The notes below the pieces were generated by a model. It saw only the letters and a program-made list of their open reading frames with translations, was not told the DNA's origin and ran no database searches. This document shows, piece by piece, positions 25,558 to 34,759 of a stretch of DNA of 43,141 nt (its first letter is position 1; each line of letters opens with the position of its first letter). This stretch comes from Candidatus Kaiserbacteria bacterium. GTDB lineage: Bacteria > Patescibacteriota > Minisyncoccia > Phycocordibacterales > UBA2100. Location: NCBI GenBank assembly GCA_016217975.1, contig JACRFH010000063.1, positions 1 through 43,141 on the forward strand. Direction: 5' to 3'. Position numbers and translations under genes: made by a program.

Positions 25558-26826
25558 TTACTCTGTCTGGCCTTCGACTTTCGGGCTGGCGACGTCGCGG
25601 TCTTCGCCCGCTCCTGGTTCGGTTAGTTCTTCGCCTTCTTTTGCTTTTTCCTCGGCAGTTTCGGTCTCGGCGGCGGCTTCGACTTTGAGATCTGCTGGAG
25701 CAATTGCAGCTTCGGGTTGGCCACCAGGCAGGCCTGCGCCCTTGATGTCTATCTTCCATCCGGTAAGGCGCGCAGCGAGGCGGACGTTTTGGCCGCCGCG
25801 GCCGATCGCGAGCGATTGCTGATCGTCGGCGACGGTGACTTCGGCACGGCTTTCATCTTCGAAAATCTTTACGTCGAGGACCTGCGCGGGCTTCAAGGCC
25901 TCTTTCACAAAATCAGCTGATTTCTCGGACCACTCCACGACATCAATTTTCTCACCGCCGAGCTCGCTTGTGACAACGGCAACGCGGACACCGCGCTGGC
26001 CCACGAGTGCGCCCACCGGATCCACATGCGCGTCGTTGGAAAATACGGCGATTTTTGCCCGGGACCCGGGCTCGCGGACGATTTGCTTGACTTCGACAAC
26101 ACCCGAGGCCATTTCAGGAACCTCGATCTCAAAAAGCTTGGTGAGGAATTTGGGGTGCGATCTTGAGAGGCGGATGAAGGTGCCGCGAACGCCTTCGTCT
26201 ACACGAAGGAGGAGTGCGCGGACGCGCTCACCTTGGCGGTATCTTTCGCCGGGGATTTGTTCGTCGTAGGGAAGGATGGCGGTCGCGCGGCCGAGGTCGA
26301 CGAAGAGATTGCCGCGCTCGAATCGCTGCACGTGGCCTGTGACGATCTCGCCTTCGCGCTCGCCGTATTCGGCGATGATACTTGTTCGCTCCGCTTCGCG
26401 GACCTTCTGCATGATGACTTGTTTGGCGGCTTGCGCGGCGATGCGGCCAAAATCTTCTTGGCTTTCGAGTGGGAAGGAAATCTCGGTATCGAGCTCGGCA
26501 TCTTTCTTCATGCGCTTGGCGTCTTCGAGCATGATGTGCTGCTCGGGGTTGAAGCGTGAGCGATGATCATCATCACCTGTCGGCTCTTCATCATCTTTCC
26601 GCACCAGGCTTTCGTCGACGACGATCTTGGCCTGACGGAATTCGATATCGCCCGTCTCGGGATTGATCGTGGCACGGATGATCTGACCGCGCTTGCCGTA
26701 CTCGCGGCGGTAGGCTGCGGCAATCGCTGTCTCGAGCGCATCAATTACGCTCTCGCGCGAAATACCGCGCTCCTGCTGAAGCTCATCAAACGCTGCCGAA
26801 AGTGCTTTGAGGTCGAATAGGGCCAT
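25558..26826 (-). CDS. nusA: Transcription termination/antitermination protein NusA
   Basis: MALFDLKALSAAFDELQQERGISRESVIDALETAIAAAYRREYG; S1 and KH regions (DPVGALVGQRGVRV, LAIGRGGQNVRLAARLTGWKIDI). Confidence 0.95.
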   Translation of the reverse strand: MALFDLKALSAAFDELQQERGISRESVIDALETAIAAAYRREYGKRGQIIRATINPETGDIEFRQAKIVVDESLVRKDDEEPTGDDDHRSRFNPEQHIMLEDAKRMKKDAELDTEISFPLESQEDFGRIAAQAAKQVIMQKVREAERTSIIAEYGEREGEIVTGHVQRFERGNLFVDLGRATAILPYDEQIPGERYRQGERVRALLLRVDEGVRGTFIRLSRSHPKFLTKLFEIEVPEMASGVVEVKQIVREPGSRAKIAVFSNDAHVDPVGALVGQRGVRVAVVTSELGGEKIDVVEWSEKSADFVKEALKPAQVLDVKIFEDESRAEVTVADDQQSLAIGRGGQNVRLAARLTGWKIDIKGAGLPGGQPEAAIAPADLKVEAAAETETAEEKAKEGEELTEPGAGEDRDVASPKVEGQTE

Positions 26827-26839
26827 ATGAATAGTTAAT

Positions 26840-26867
26840 TAGTTATTAGCCACTAGCCAATAGGGAA
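26840..26867. repeat. Heptamer array TAGTTAT/TAGCCAC/TAGCCAA/TAGGGAA upstream of nusA
   Basis: Exact period-7 units. Confidence 0.75.
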
Positions 26868-26960
26868 ACCCAATAAATGGTTATACTTCAACAAAAATTC
26901 CGGCCCAAGCCGGAATCAATATATGCATTATATGCCTCCCTATAAGGAAGTCAATACAAT

Positions 26961-27506
26961 CTAACCCAGTTTTGCGAAGAACGAAATGAGATTCGCGATG
27001 TGGTCATCCAGCGAGACGCCGAGAGCATCGAGCCCGCGGATGATAGTGGGGCGGTCGATCTTGGCGGCAAATTTTGCTTCGTTGAAACGCTTTTTTATGG
27101 AAGATGCTTTCATTTGCGAATACGGCGCGGGATTTATTTTCTTGTACGCATACACAATGCCGCTCATTTCGTCGCAGGCCATGAGAGCGCCGGCCAGCTT
27201 GGTCGTCGGAAGTGTCGTGAACCCATTGTATCCATACGCATGTGCTTCGGCTGCGTGGATTAACTCCTCGGGGTAGCCCCATTCCTTGAACCACGTGAGT
27301 GATTCCGCCGGATGTTTATCCGGATGCTCCTCGAAATCAATGTCATGAAGCAAGCCCGTCACATACCAAAGCACCGGACCCTCCCCGAACTTTCCCGCAT
27401 ACCCCTCCATCGCCGTCGCGACCATCTTTGCGTGATACCGCTGGTACTCATCTTTGACATGTTGCTCCAGTAATAGTTGCGCTTCTTCCTTGGACGGAAT
27501 CGTCAT
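26961..27506 (-). CDS. HD domain hydrolase
   Basis: VTGLLHDIDFEEHPDKHPAESLTWFKEWGYPEELIHAAEAHAYG. Confidence 0.85.
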   Translation of the reverse strand: MTIPSKEEAQLLLEQHVKDEYQRYHAKMVATAMEGYAGKFGEGPVLWYVTGLLHDIDFEEHPDKHPAESLTWFKEWGYPEELIHAAEAHAYGYNGFTTLPTTKLAGALMACDEMSGIVYAYKKINPAPYSQMKASSIKKRFNEAKFAAKIDRPTIIRGLDALGVSLDDHIANLISFFAKLG

Positions 27507-27526
27507 AGTGTCTTATTTGAACAAAT

Positions 27527-27901
27527 TTACTCTTGCAGCGAAGAATCAATTCTCACATCAATAGTCTCGAGTCCTGGGAGAGTGATCTCTTCCTGTTTTA
27601 GCGCGAAGCTCTGCTCTTGGCAGAAAATCTCGATTTGATGCATGACAGCCTTTGTTCTTCGCGTATTCGCATCCTGTTTGTCAGCTTTTTGATCAGCAGA
27701 CTCGTACGCCAGCCGGTATGCGCACGCGAGGTCTCTCAGAACTTCACCGTACCGGAGACCGTAGTGCTCACTTCCTTTATCAAGTTTGCCGAATACGGTG
27801 ACAGCTTTTCCCGCTAAGAATTTCGCTCTTTGTAGTTTCGCGTCCTGCTCTGCCTGTAAAAGACGCGTGTCTTCGCGCAAAGGCATATGTGTTTCAATCA
27901 T
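27527..27901 (-). CDS. Conserved hypothetical protein
   Basis: ORF with TATAAT-N6-ATG start; no family recognised. Confidence 0.45.
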   Translation of the reverse strand: MIETHMPLREDTRLLQAEQDAKLQRAKFLAGKAVTVFGKLDKGSEHYGLRYGEVLRDLACAYRLAYESADQKADKQDANTRRTKAVMHQIEIFCQEQSFALKQEEITLPGLETIDVRIDSSLQE

Positions 27902-27998
27902 ATGATGATTATACATGCGGCCACACGATGTAAAACCATCTCAGACCATATCGCGAGAGTAGGTTGACGAGATTCTGATAGTAGCTATAATAGCTCTT

Positions 27999-28265
27999 AT
28001 GGCTAAAGTAACTATCGTTCCGGCAAGAGAGGCCAAGAATCGTTTCGGCGAATTATTGGATGCTGTCCAGCGGCAGCCCGTGATTATCACGAAGAAGGGT
28101 CGCCCGGTCGCGAAGATGATCGCGTTTGTTGATAAAAAACGCTTTGAGGAGGTGGAGGATCAGATCTGGGGCGAGCGAGCCCTCAAAGCGGAACGGGAAG
28201 GAAAATGGCTCGGCACGGATAAATCTGAAGCGTTCTTAAAAAAAATGCGCAATGCTCGATCTTGA
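27999..28265 (+). CDS. Phd/YefM antitoxin
   Basis: VPAREAKNRFGELLDAVQRQPVIITKKGRPVAKMI. Confidence 0.88.
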   Translation: MAKVTIVPAREAKNRFGELLDAVQRQPVIITKKGRPVAKMIAFVDKKRFEEVEDQIWGERALKAEREGKWLGTDKSEAFLKKMRNARS

Positions 28266-28524
28266 TCTCAAACCACGTGCGACTAAATTCATGCGTAGGC
28301 TACCGCCGAAACATAAGCGGCAGATTGGCGATAAGATCTTCGCTCTCCGATTCGATCCGACGCCTCCCGACTCAGCGAAGATGACGGGATTTGCATATCG
28401 TCGCGCCGACATCGGGGAGTATCGGATTATCTATCGCGTCGAAGGACCGAAGCTTCTTATTCCGCTCGTCGGAAAGCGCAATGACGATGAGGTATACAGA
28501 CAGCTAAAACGGCTGGAAGGATAA
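28252..28524 (+). CDS. RelE/ParE-like toxin
   Basis: FMRRLPPKHKRQIGDKIFALRFDPTPPDSAKMTGFAYRRADIGEYRIIYRV; overlaps the antitoxin. Confidence 0.85.
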   Translation: MLDLDLKPRATKFMRRLPPKHKRQIGDKIFALRFDPTPPDSAKMTGFAYRRADIGEYRIIYRVEGPKLLIPLVGKRNDDEVYRQLKRLEG

Positions 28525-28571
28525 TTCGGAGTGCTATAATTTCCTGAAAGCTAAACTGACTGCTGGCAGCT

Positions 28572-30326
28572 ATGTATATTTCCGACACACACCTACGATC
28601 TTTTCTTGCCGATGCGGGATTGGTGTCGCAGAAAGATTTCGATGCGGCAGAAATCGAGGCGAAGGCATCGCACAAGACGATCGCCGATATCCTCACCGCC
28701 AAAAATGAAATAGGGGAGGATGAGTTGCGCCGCACCTATGCCTACATTTTGGGCATTCCTTTTGTCTCGCTCGTTGGCACCGTGATCAAATTCGAGACAC
28801 TTAGTCTCATCCCCGAGCCGGTGGCACGAAGGAACAACATCATAGCGTATGCGCAAAAAGGCGACGAGCTTGAAGTGGCCATGCTCGATACCGATGATCT
28901 CGCGGCGATTGATTTCATAAAGAAAAAGACGCGGCACAAGATTCTCGCGCGTCTCACCGATGTTGCCTCGATAAAAAGTGCCTTGAAGCAATACCAACAA
29001 GGGCTCAAAGACAATCTCGGTGATGTGATCAAGCGCGAGACAGAATCGCTTGCACGGTCCGCCTCCGCCCTGGGCTCTGGCGAGATAAAAGACGAGGATC
29101 TGCACAAAGTCGCCGAGGGAGTTCCAGCGGTGCGCATCGTCGACACGCTTTTGCGCCATGCCAATGCGCAGGGCGCTTCTGACATTCACATAGAACCGCT
29201 CGAGAATTCACTTTTGATACGCTATCGAATCGATGGCATCTTGCACGACGCGATGGAATTGCCCAAGCACGCTGCTCCCGCGATTACGGCTCGACTCAAG
29301 GTACTCTCCAATATGCGCCTCGATGAGCACCGGCTTCCGCAAGACGGGCGATTTAGTGCAGAAGGATCGGGCGAGCGTGTCAGTTTTCGCGTCTCCGTTT
29401 TGCCTACCTATTTTGGCGAGAAGATCGTGATGCGCTTGCTCCGTGATTCCATTTCGGGCTTTACCCTCGAAGGGATCGGTTTTCACGGCACGGGATTGGA
29501 GCGCATGCACGAAGCGATGAGGAAGACCACCGGCATGATACTTTCGTGTGGTCCCACTGGCGCAGGAAAATCGACGACACTCTATACGCTCCTCGATATC
29601 GTAAACACGCCCGATGTAAATATTTCTACGATCGAAGACCCGATCGAATATCAGATGGCACGCGTGAATCAAACGCAGGTGCGCCCCGACATCGGCTTTA
29701 CATTTGCAAATGGTCTCCGAAGTCTCGTGCGTCAAGATCCCGACATCATTATGGTGGGTGAAATCCGCGATAAGGAGACGGCCTCTCTTGCGATCAATGC
29801 GGCCTTAACGGGCCACCTTGTGCTCTCGACCTTGCACACCAATTCCGCCTCCGGCGCTATCCCGCGGCTTCTCGACATGGGTGTCGAGCCGTTTCTCTTG
29901 GCCTCAACGCTTCGTGTGATCATCGGTCAGCGCCTTGTGAGAAAGCTCGCAGGAGAGAAAGAACAATACGAGCTCTCGCGCGACGAGACTGCGCGGCTTG
30001 AGAAAACGGTGGACGTGGGCACGGTACTCAAAGCGCTTAAAGAAGAGAAGGCGGTCGCTGCAAGCGCGACGTGGAAAAATATCTCGTTCTACAAACCAAA
30101 AGAATCTACAACAGCTCCCTCTGGCTACAGCGGCCGATCGGGAATCTATGAAGTATTGCCGGTCACTTCGACGATCAAGGAATTGATGATGAAAAACGGT
30201 GGGGGAGACGAAATGGAAAAACAGGCCAAAAGCGAAGGTATGCTCACCATGAGTGAAGACGGCATCTTCAAAGCTGCGCAAGGCATCACCACGATAGAAG
30301 AAGTGCTCCGAGTAATCACGGAATAG
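28572..30326 (+). CDS. pilB: Type IV pilus assembly ATPase GspE/PilB
   Basis: CGPTGAGKSTTLYTLL, DIIMVGEIRDKETASLAINAALTGHLVLSTLHTN. Confidence 0.95.
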   Translation: MYISDTHLRSFLADAGLVSQKDFDAAEIEAKASHKTIADILTAKNEIGEDELRRTYAYILGIPFVSLVGTVIKFETLSLIPEPVARRNNIIAYAQKGDELEVAMLDTDDLAAIDFIKKKTRHKILARLTDVASIKSALKQYQQGLKDNLGDVIKRETESLARSASALGSGEIKDEDLHKVAEGVPAVRIVDTLLRHANAQGASDIHIEPLENSLLIRYRIDGILHDAMELPKHAAPAITARLKVLSNMRLDEHRLPQDGRFSAEGSGERVSFRVSVLPTYFGEKIVMRLLRDSISGFTLEGIGFHGTGLERMHEAMRKTTGMILSCGPTGAGKSTTLYTLLDIVNTPDVNISTIEDPIEYQMARVNQTQVRPDIGFTFANGLRSLVRQDPDIIMVGEIRDKETASLAINAALTGHLVLSTLHTNSASGAIPRLLDMGVEPFLLASTLRVIIGQRLVRKLAGEKEQYELSRDETARLEKTVDVGTVLKALKEEKAVAASATWKNISFYKPKESTTAPSGYSGRSGIYEVLPVTSTIKELMMKNGGGDEMEKQAKSEGMLTMSEDGIFKAAQGITTIEEVLRVITE

Positions 30327-30394
30327 AAAAAGTCGAACTTGCACTGCGGTTGCAGCGAGGGTCAGAAAGATTCACTGCATTTAAGGATTTGTGG

Positions 30395-31029
30395 ATATGA
30401 CGCTCCTTGCGCGGCCGCGCAAGGGGAGATATATCAGAGGGGGAAAGATTTCCTTAAGTGTTCCTCGTTTTCTATTTTATCGACGACCGCATAGAGCAGA
30501 TACTTGCGCAACCCCGTTTCTTTTCGGATAAGTTCCGTGAGCTCGTGGCATTCGTGCGGGAAGATCCAGAGGCTATGATGGAGTTTCTTAAATCCCGCGC
30601 GAATGAGAATGCCTCGAACAGCATCTCGAAGTTTCTTATGTGTTTCGGGAATATCATATGACACGATGCGCCACCTGAAATCCCATTTTTTGTTGCCGAG
30701 GAGCGCCCGTGTCTTGGAAATCGTAGAATCGATGGCCTTAAGGCCTGTGTCTGTAATTGAGACTCGCCTTCCTTTTTGTCGCACTAACCCTTGAGTGGTA
30801 AGTCTCTCGATCGCGAGCCGCGTGCGATACCGACGCGCAGCGCGATCTTTGGCGAGCTTGAACATGCGCTTAGTCGACCGTGCCGAACAGAGGAATCCGA
30901 TGAGGAGGTCTGAACCGGATAAGTCGGTTAATATCTCGCGCTCAATGTGTCCGAGAGGTGATGTCGATATTCGTCGTGCCACGTAAAGATTATAGCGCTC
31001 CTTATGCGGCCGCGAAAGGAGCGTCATAT
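30395..31029 (-). mobile_element. ~635-bp cassette bounded by ~32-bp inverted repeats, carrying a PaaX/Cas2-like gene
   Basis: ATATGACGCTCCTT at 30395-30408 and its reverse complement AAGGAGCGTCATAT at 31016-31029; both extend inward through CGCGGCCGC. Confidence 0.6.
30434..30982 (-). CDS. PaaX-like regulator with C-terminal Cas2-like domain
   Basis: KWDFRWRIVSYDIPETHKKLRDAVRGILIRAGFKKLHHSLWIFPHECHELTELI; GTG start 6 nt after TATAAT. Confidence 0.75.
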   Translation of the reverse strand: MARRISTSPLGHIEREILTDLSGSDLLIGFLCSARSTKRMFKLAKDRAARRYRTRLAIERLTTQGLVRQKGRRVSITDTGLKAIDSTISKTRALLGNKKWDFRWRIVSYDIPETHKKLRDAVRGILIRAGFKKLHHSLWIFPHECHELTELIRKETGLRKYLLYAVVDKIENEEHLRKSFPL

Positions 31030-31085
31030 GCATCCAAGGGGATAAATCCAAGCGGGAGGTTACGTTTTGGCGCTATACTTAGCGC

Positions 31086-32303
31086 GTGGCGAGATTTACT
31101 TATACTGCGGAAAAGAACGACGGGGAGATTTACAAGGGCGTCGGTGAGGCCGCCGATCGTTTTGAATTATATGGGCAGGTGCGCCGTGAAGGAGGAAAGA
31201 TTCTTTCTGTGTCCGAAGATACCTCAAACGTGTGGTGGAACATCCGCTACTGGAACGCGAAATTCTCGACCGTCACCGAATACGACAAAATCCTTTTTGC
31301 GCGCAACCTTGGCGCGATGCTCTCGGCTGGGCTCTCGCTTTCGCGGGCACTTGCAGTCATAGAGCGGCAGACGAAAAACGTAAAGCTATCGATGGTGGTC
31401 TCCCAGATATCATCTGATATACGGCACGGCGAGACGCTGCACGCGAGCGTAGCAAAGTGGCCGCACGTGTTTCCGAATCTTTTTGCTGCAATGGTGCGTG
31501 CGGGTGAAGAGGGCGGCGATCTTTCCGCATCCCTCACGCTCATTGCCGATCAAATGGAGCGCATGTATACACTAAAGAAAAAGATCCGCGGTGCGATGAT
31601 CTACCCGTGCATTATTATCATTGCGATTATCGGCATTGGTATTCTCATGATGATCGAAGTGGTACCCACTCTCTCTGCCACCTTCAAAGAAATGCATGCG
31701 CAGCTGCCATCTTCGACGCAATTTGTGATCAACATGAGCGACTTCCTCGTCAATCATTCTATCCTCGCGCTTGAGCTTTTCGCCGCGTTTGCCGCCAGCA
31801 TGTTTGTGCTTGCGCGTACGGCATTTGGTAAGCGCCTTTTTGATACCATTCTCATCAGAATGCCGCTCATCAAGGGCATGGTGCGTGAGGTAAATGCTGC
31901 GCGCACGGCACGTACGCTCGCCTCGCTCTTGGGCGCTGGGGTTGACGTGCTCACGGGTCTCGAGATTACGGGCAACGTCGTCCAGAATTCATATTTCCGC
32001 GAAGTAATAGCCGCCGCGCAAAAAGGCGTTGCGCAAGGCGAGCCACTATCAGCATCGTTTGTGAAGCGCGAAGATCTCTACCCAGCTTTCGTGGGCGAAA
32101 TGATGGCGGTCGGCGAGGAGACGGGGCAAACGCCCGAGATGCTCAAGCGTCTTGCCATTTTTTATGAAAACGAAGTTGATGAAAAGACCAAAGATCTGTC
32201 GACCATCATCGAGCCGTTTCTCATGATATTTATCGGCGCTGCGGTTGGCTTCTTCGCGATTTCGATGATAACTCCCATTTATTCGCTTTCGCAAAATATC
32301 TAG
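31086..32303 (+). CDS. pilC: Type IV pilus/type II secretion inner membrane protein PilC/GspF
   Basis: LFARNLGAMLSAGLSLSRALAVIERQ; FPNLFAAMVRAGEEGGDLSASL. Confidence 0.93.
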   Translation: MARFTYTAEKNDGEIYKGVGEAADRFELYGQVRREGGKILSVSEDTSNVWWNIRYWNAKFSTVTEYDKILFARNLGAMLSAGLSLSRALAVIERQTKNVKLSMVVSQISSDIRHGETLHASVAKWPHVFPNLFAAMVRAGEEGGDLSASLTLIADQMERMYTLKKKIRGAMIYPCIIIIAIIGIGILMMIEVVPTLSATFKEMHAQLPSSTQFVINMSDFLVNHSILALELFAAFAASMFVLARTAFGKRLFDTILIRMPLIKGMVREVNAARTARTLASLLGAGVDVLTGLEITGNVVQNSYFREVIAAAQKGVAQGEPLSASFVKREDLYPAFVGEMMAVGEETGQTPEMLKRLAIFYENEVDEKTKDLSTIIEPFLMIFIGAAVGFFAISMITPIYSLSQNI

Positions 32304-32306
32304 CGT

Positions 32307-32341
32307 TAGTGAAAAGTAAATAGTGAACAGAGAAAAGTATG
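32307..32341 (+). repeat. Left heptamer array ending in the start codon (TAGTGAA/AAGTAAA/TAGTGAA/CAGAGAA/AAGTATG)
   Basis: Five period-7 units, the last containing the ATG of the CDS at 32339. Confidence 0.8.
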
Positions 32342-34129
32342 AATACAAAGGCAGGCGGCTTCTCACTTCTCACTTCTCACTTCTCACGGCATGCCGCTTC
32401 TCCGCAACGCGGCGTCTCACTTCTCGATTCGCTCGTAGGAGTTTTTCTCATGCTCGTCATATTTCTCGGGATCGCTGCCGCATTTCAACTCTCGGTAGAT
32501 GTGATTACCAACAACAAAGCGCGCGCAGGAGCAGTTGCGCTCGCAAACGAGCGCATGGAATACATCCGCTCTCTTGCATACGCCTCGCTCGGCACTTCGG
32601 GCGGCATTCCGTCTGGCGCGATTCCACAGACGGAGACGATCTCTCTCAACGGCATTAGCTACACTCGCCGCACGCTCATCGAATATGTGGATGACGCAAA
32701 AGACGGCACCGGCGCGTCGGATTCAAATGGCATCACGGCCGATTACAAACAGGTGAAAGTCGATCTCGCGTGGAGCTCGCGCGCGGGTACCCGGCACGTG
32801 ACGCTTGCTGCGCGCGTCTCGCCGCCAACAGGCCTCGAAAGTGCGGTTTCCGGCGGGACGCTTGTCATAAATGCGGTTTCATCTACGGGCGCCGCGCTTG
32901 TGGGCGCGCAGGTGCAGGTTGTGAATGCCTCGACAACGCCAACGATCAATGAGACGACCTATACCAATGCGAGCGGCACGGTCACGCTTATCGGCGCGCC
33001 CGCCGCATCGAATTACCAGATCACCGTTTCGGAGTTAGGATATTCGACTGCACAAACCTATAGCGCGACCGCACAAAACACGAATCCGAGTCCCGCGAAT
33101 CTCACGGTGACGAACGCGCATACTACTACAGGCACATTCGCGATCGATGTGCTCGGATCGCGGAGTGTAAACACCTGGACGCAGATTCTTACCGGTACGT
33201 GGACGGATACCTTTGCCGATTTGTCGAAAATAGGGACGACAACGAACGCAGATATTTCCGACGGCGTTGCCCGCCTTGCCGGAAGTTCTCCGTACACAAG
33301 TCCCGGCGAAGTGCAGTCGTTTACGATTGGTCCGTCATATTTGAACAAATGGAAGACGTTTAGCTGGATTGATGCGGAACCTCCGGACACATCGATTCGC
33401 TACTATGTATATGACGGTCCAGGAACCACACTCGTGCCCGACGCGCAGCTTCCCGGCAATAGCGCTGGATTTACGACGTCGCCCGTCGATCTTACGGGAG
33501 TCTCGACGTCGACCTATCAGGCGATTCGCATCGACGCGATACTTACAACGTCGTCAACGACTGCGACGCCCTCGATCGATTCATGGTCGGTCGGCTACGA
33601 TTATGGTCCGCAGCCGCTTCCGTCGATTGCTTTCACGATGCAGGGCGCAAAGACGATTGGGAGCGGCCCAAACGGCACAGTGTATAAGTACAATAATTCT
33701 GGCCTCACGACCAACACCTCCGGCGTCGTCTCAATCTCGAATCTCGAGTGGGACACGTATCTCATTACGGTAAATGGCACGACGACTGGCTATGATATCG
33801 CAAGCTCGTGCGCCTCCCCGCAGCCCGAGAGTCTGTCTCCGGGAGCGATGCTTTCCACCAATTTGTATCTTGCGGCGCACACGCAGAACTCGCTTCTTGT
33901 CGATGTGCGCTCTGCCGCGAGCGGTGTCCTCTTGTCGGGGAGTACCGTGGTTGTCTCGCGCACCGGATTTGCGGCAACTTCAACAAGCGATGGATGCGGC
34001 CAGACATTGTTCCCGTCGCTTATGTCTTCCAATAGTTACACCGTGCAAGCCGGAGCGACGGGCTATGCCACTTCGACCGCCACCAACGTATCGGTCGGCG
34101 GCGCTTCGACGAAATCGATGACGATATGA
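32339..34129 (+). CDS. Prepilin-like protein with carboxypeptidase-regulatory-like repeats
   Basis: QRGVSLLDSLVGVFLMLVIFLGIAAAFQLSVD class III-like signal; repeats such as LVINAVSSTGAALVGAQVQVVN. Confidence 0.75.
   Translation: MNTKAGGFSLLTSHFSRHAASPQRGVSLLDSLVGVFLMLVIFLGIAAAFQLSVDVITNNKARAGAVALANERMEYIRSLAYASLGTSGGIPSGAIPQTETISLNGISYTRRTLIEYVDDAKDGTGASDSNGITADYKQVKVDLAWSSRAGTRHVTLAARVSPPTGLESAVSGGTLVINAVSSTGAALVGAQVQVVNASTTPTINETTYTNASGTVTLIGAPAASNYQITVSELGYSTAQTYSATAQNTNPSPANLTVTNAHTTTGTFAIDVLGSRSVNTWTQILTGTWTDTFADLSKIGTTTNADISDGVARLAGSSPYTSPGEVQSFTIGPSYLNKWKTFSWIDAEPPDTSIRYYVYDGPGTTLVPDAQLPGNSAGFTTSPVDLTGVSTSTYQAIRIDAILTTSSTTATPSIDSWSVGYDYGPQPLPSIAFTMQGAKTIGSGPNGTVYKYNNSGLTTNTSGVVSISNLEWDTYLITVNGTTTGYDIASSCASPQPESLSPGAMLSTNLYLAAHTQNSLLVDVRSAASGVLLSGSTVVVSRTGFAATSTSDGCGQTLFPSLMSSNSYTVQAGATGYATSTATNVSVGGASTKSMTI
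32360..32387 (+). repeat. Right heptamer array (TTCTCAC)x4 in the prepilin leader
   Basis: Four perfect tandem copies coding for SLLTSHFS. Confidence 0.95.
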
Positions 34130-34722
34130 AAAATACCCGCGGGATGACTTTCATCGAAACGGTTGTTTGGATCGCGGTATACACCGCCGCGATGATAGCG
34201 CTTGCGACATCGGTCCTCTATTTCTATCGCACCGCGAGCTACTCTATAGAGCAGGCAAGCGCTGTTGCCTCTGCGCAACACGGTATCGACGTTATGGTGC
34301 GCTCGATTCGCGAAGCCTCATATGCAAGTAATGGCGCGTACCCTATCGTTTCGATGTCGTCGAACGACTTGGTCTTTTACGCCAATATTAGAAAGAATGA
34401 TCCGCTCGTCCAGCGCATACATTATTATGTGGTGGGCACGACGATTATGCAGGGTGTCCTTGAGCCAAGTGGGGATCCGCCAATCTACTCGGGATCTGAA
34501 GACGTGACGATCGTCGCCCCCTATGTACAGAATATCGCGGTTTCGACCACGACTTTCACGTATTACGATTCAAGCGGACTAAAGATCAGCGATTACGCCA
34601 AAATCGCCTCGGTGCGATTCATCTCGGTGAATGTCGTTGTCGACATCAATCCCAACAATCAACCGGTGCAGCTTACGCTGCGATCTTCGACGGCACTGCG
34701 GAATTTGGATAGCAACAACTAA
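34126..34722 (+). CDS. Prepilin-like protein
   Basis: RGMTFIETVVWIAVYTAAMIALATSVLYFY. Confidence 0.75.
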   Translation: MKNTRGMTFIETVVWIAVYTAAMIALATSVLYFYRTASYSIEQASAVASAQHGIDVMVRSIREASYASNGAYPIVSMSSNDLVFYANIRKNDPLVQRIHYYVVGTTIMQGVLEPSGDPPIYSGSEDVTIVAPYVQNIAVSTTTFTYYDSSGLKISDYAKIASVRFISVNVVVDINPNNQPVQLTLRSSTALRNLDSNN

Positions 34723-34724
34723 AC

Positions 34725-34759
34725 TAGTCATTAGCCACTAGCGACTAGCCATTAGTATG
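34725..34759 (+). repeat. Left heptamer array ending in the start codon (TAGTCAT/TAGCCAC/TAGCGAC/TAGCCAT/TAGTATG)
   Basis: Five period-7 units, the last containing the ATG at 34757. Confidence 0.85.

Noticed and set aside
26897-26916. ATTCCGGC-CCAA-GCCGGAAT hairpin upstream of nusA as a regulatory RNA
   Set aside because: A short isolated hairpin without a recognisable leader; could be a simple terminator or REP-like remnant.
30434-30982. CRISPR-Cas locus based on the Cas2-like domain
   Set aside because: No repeat-spacer array and no cas1 or effectors in the window; PaaX-like regulators share this fold.
32360-32387. (TTCTCAC)x4 and TAGCCAC arrays as CRISPR repeats
   Set aside because: Units are 7 bp with no spacers; they are tandem heptamers.
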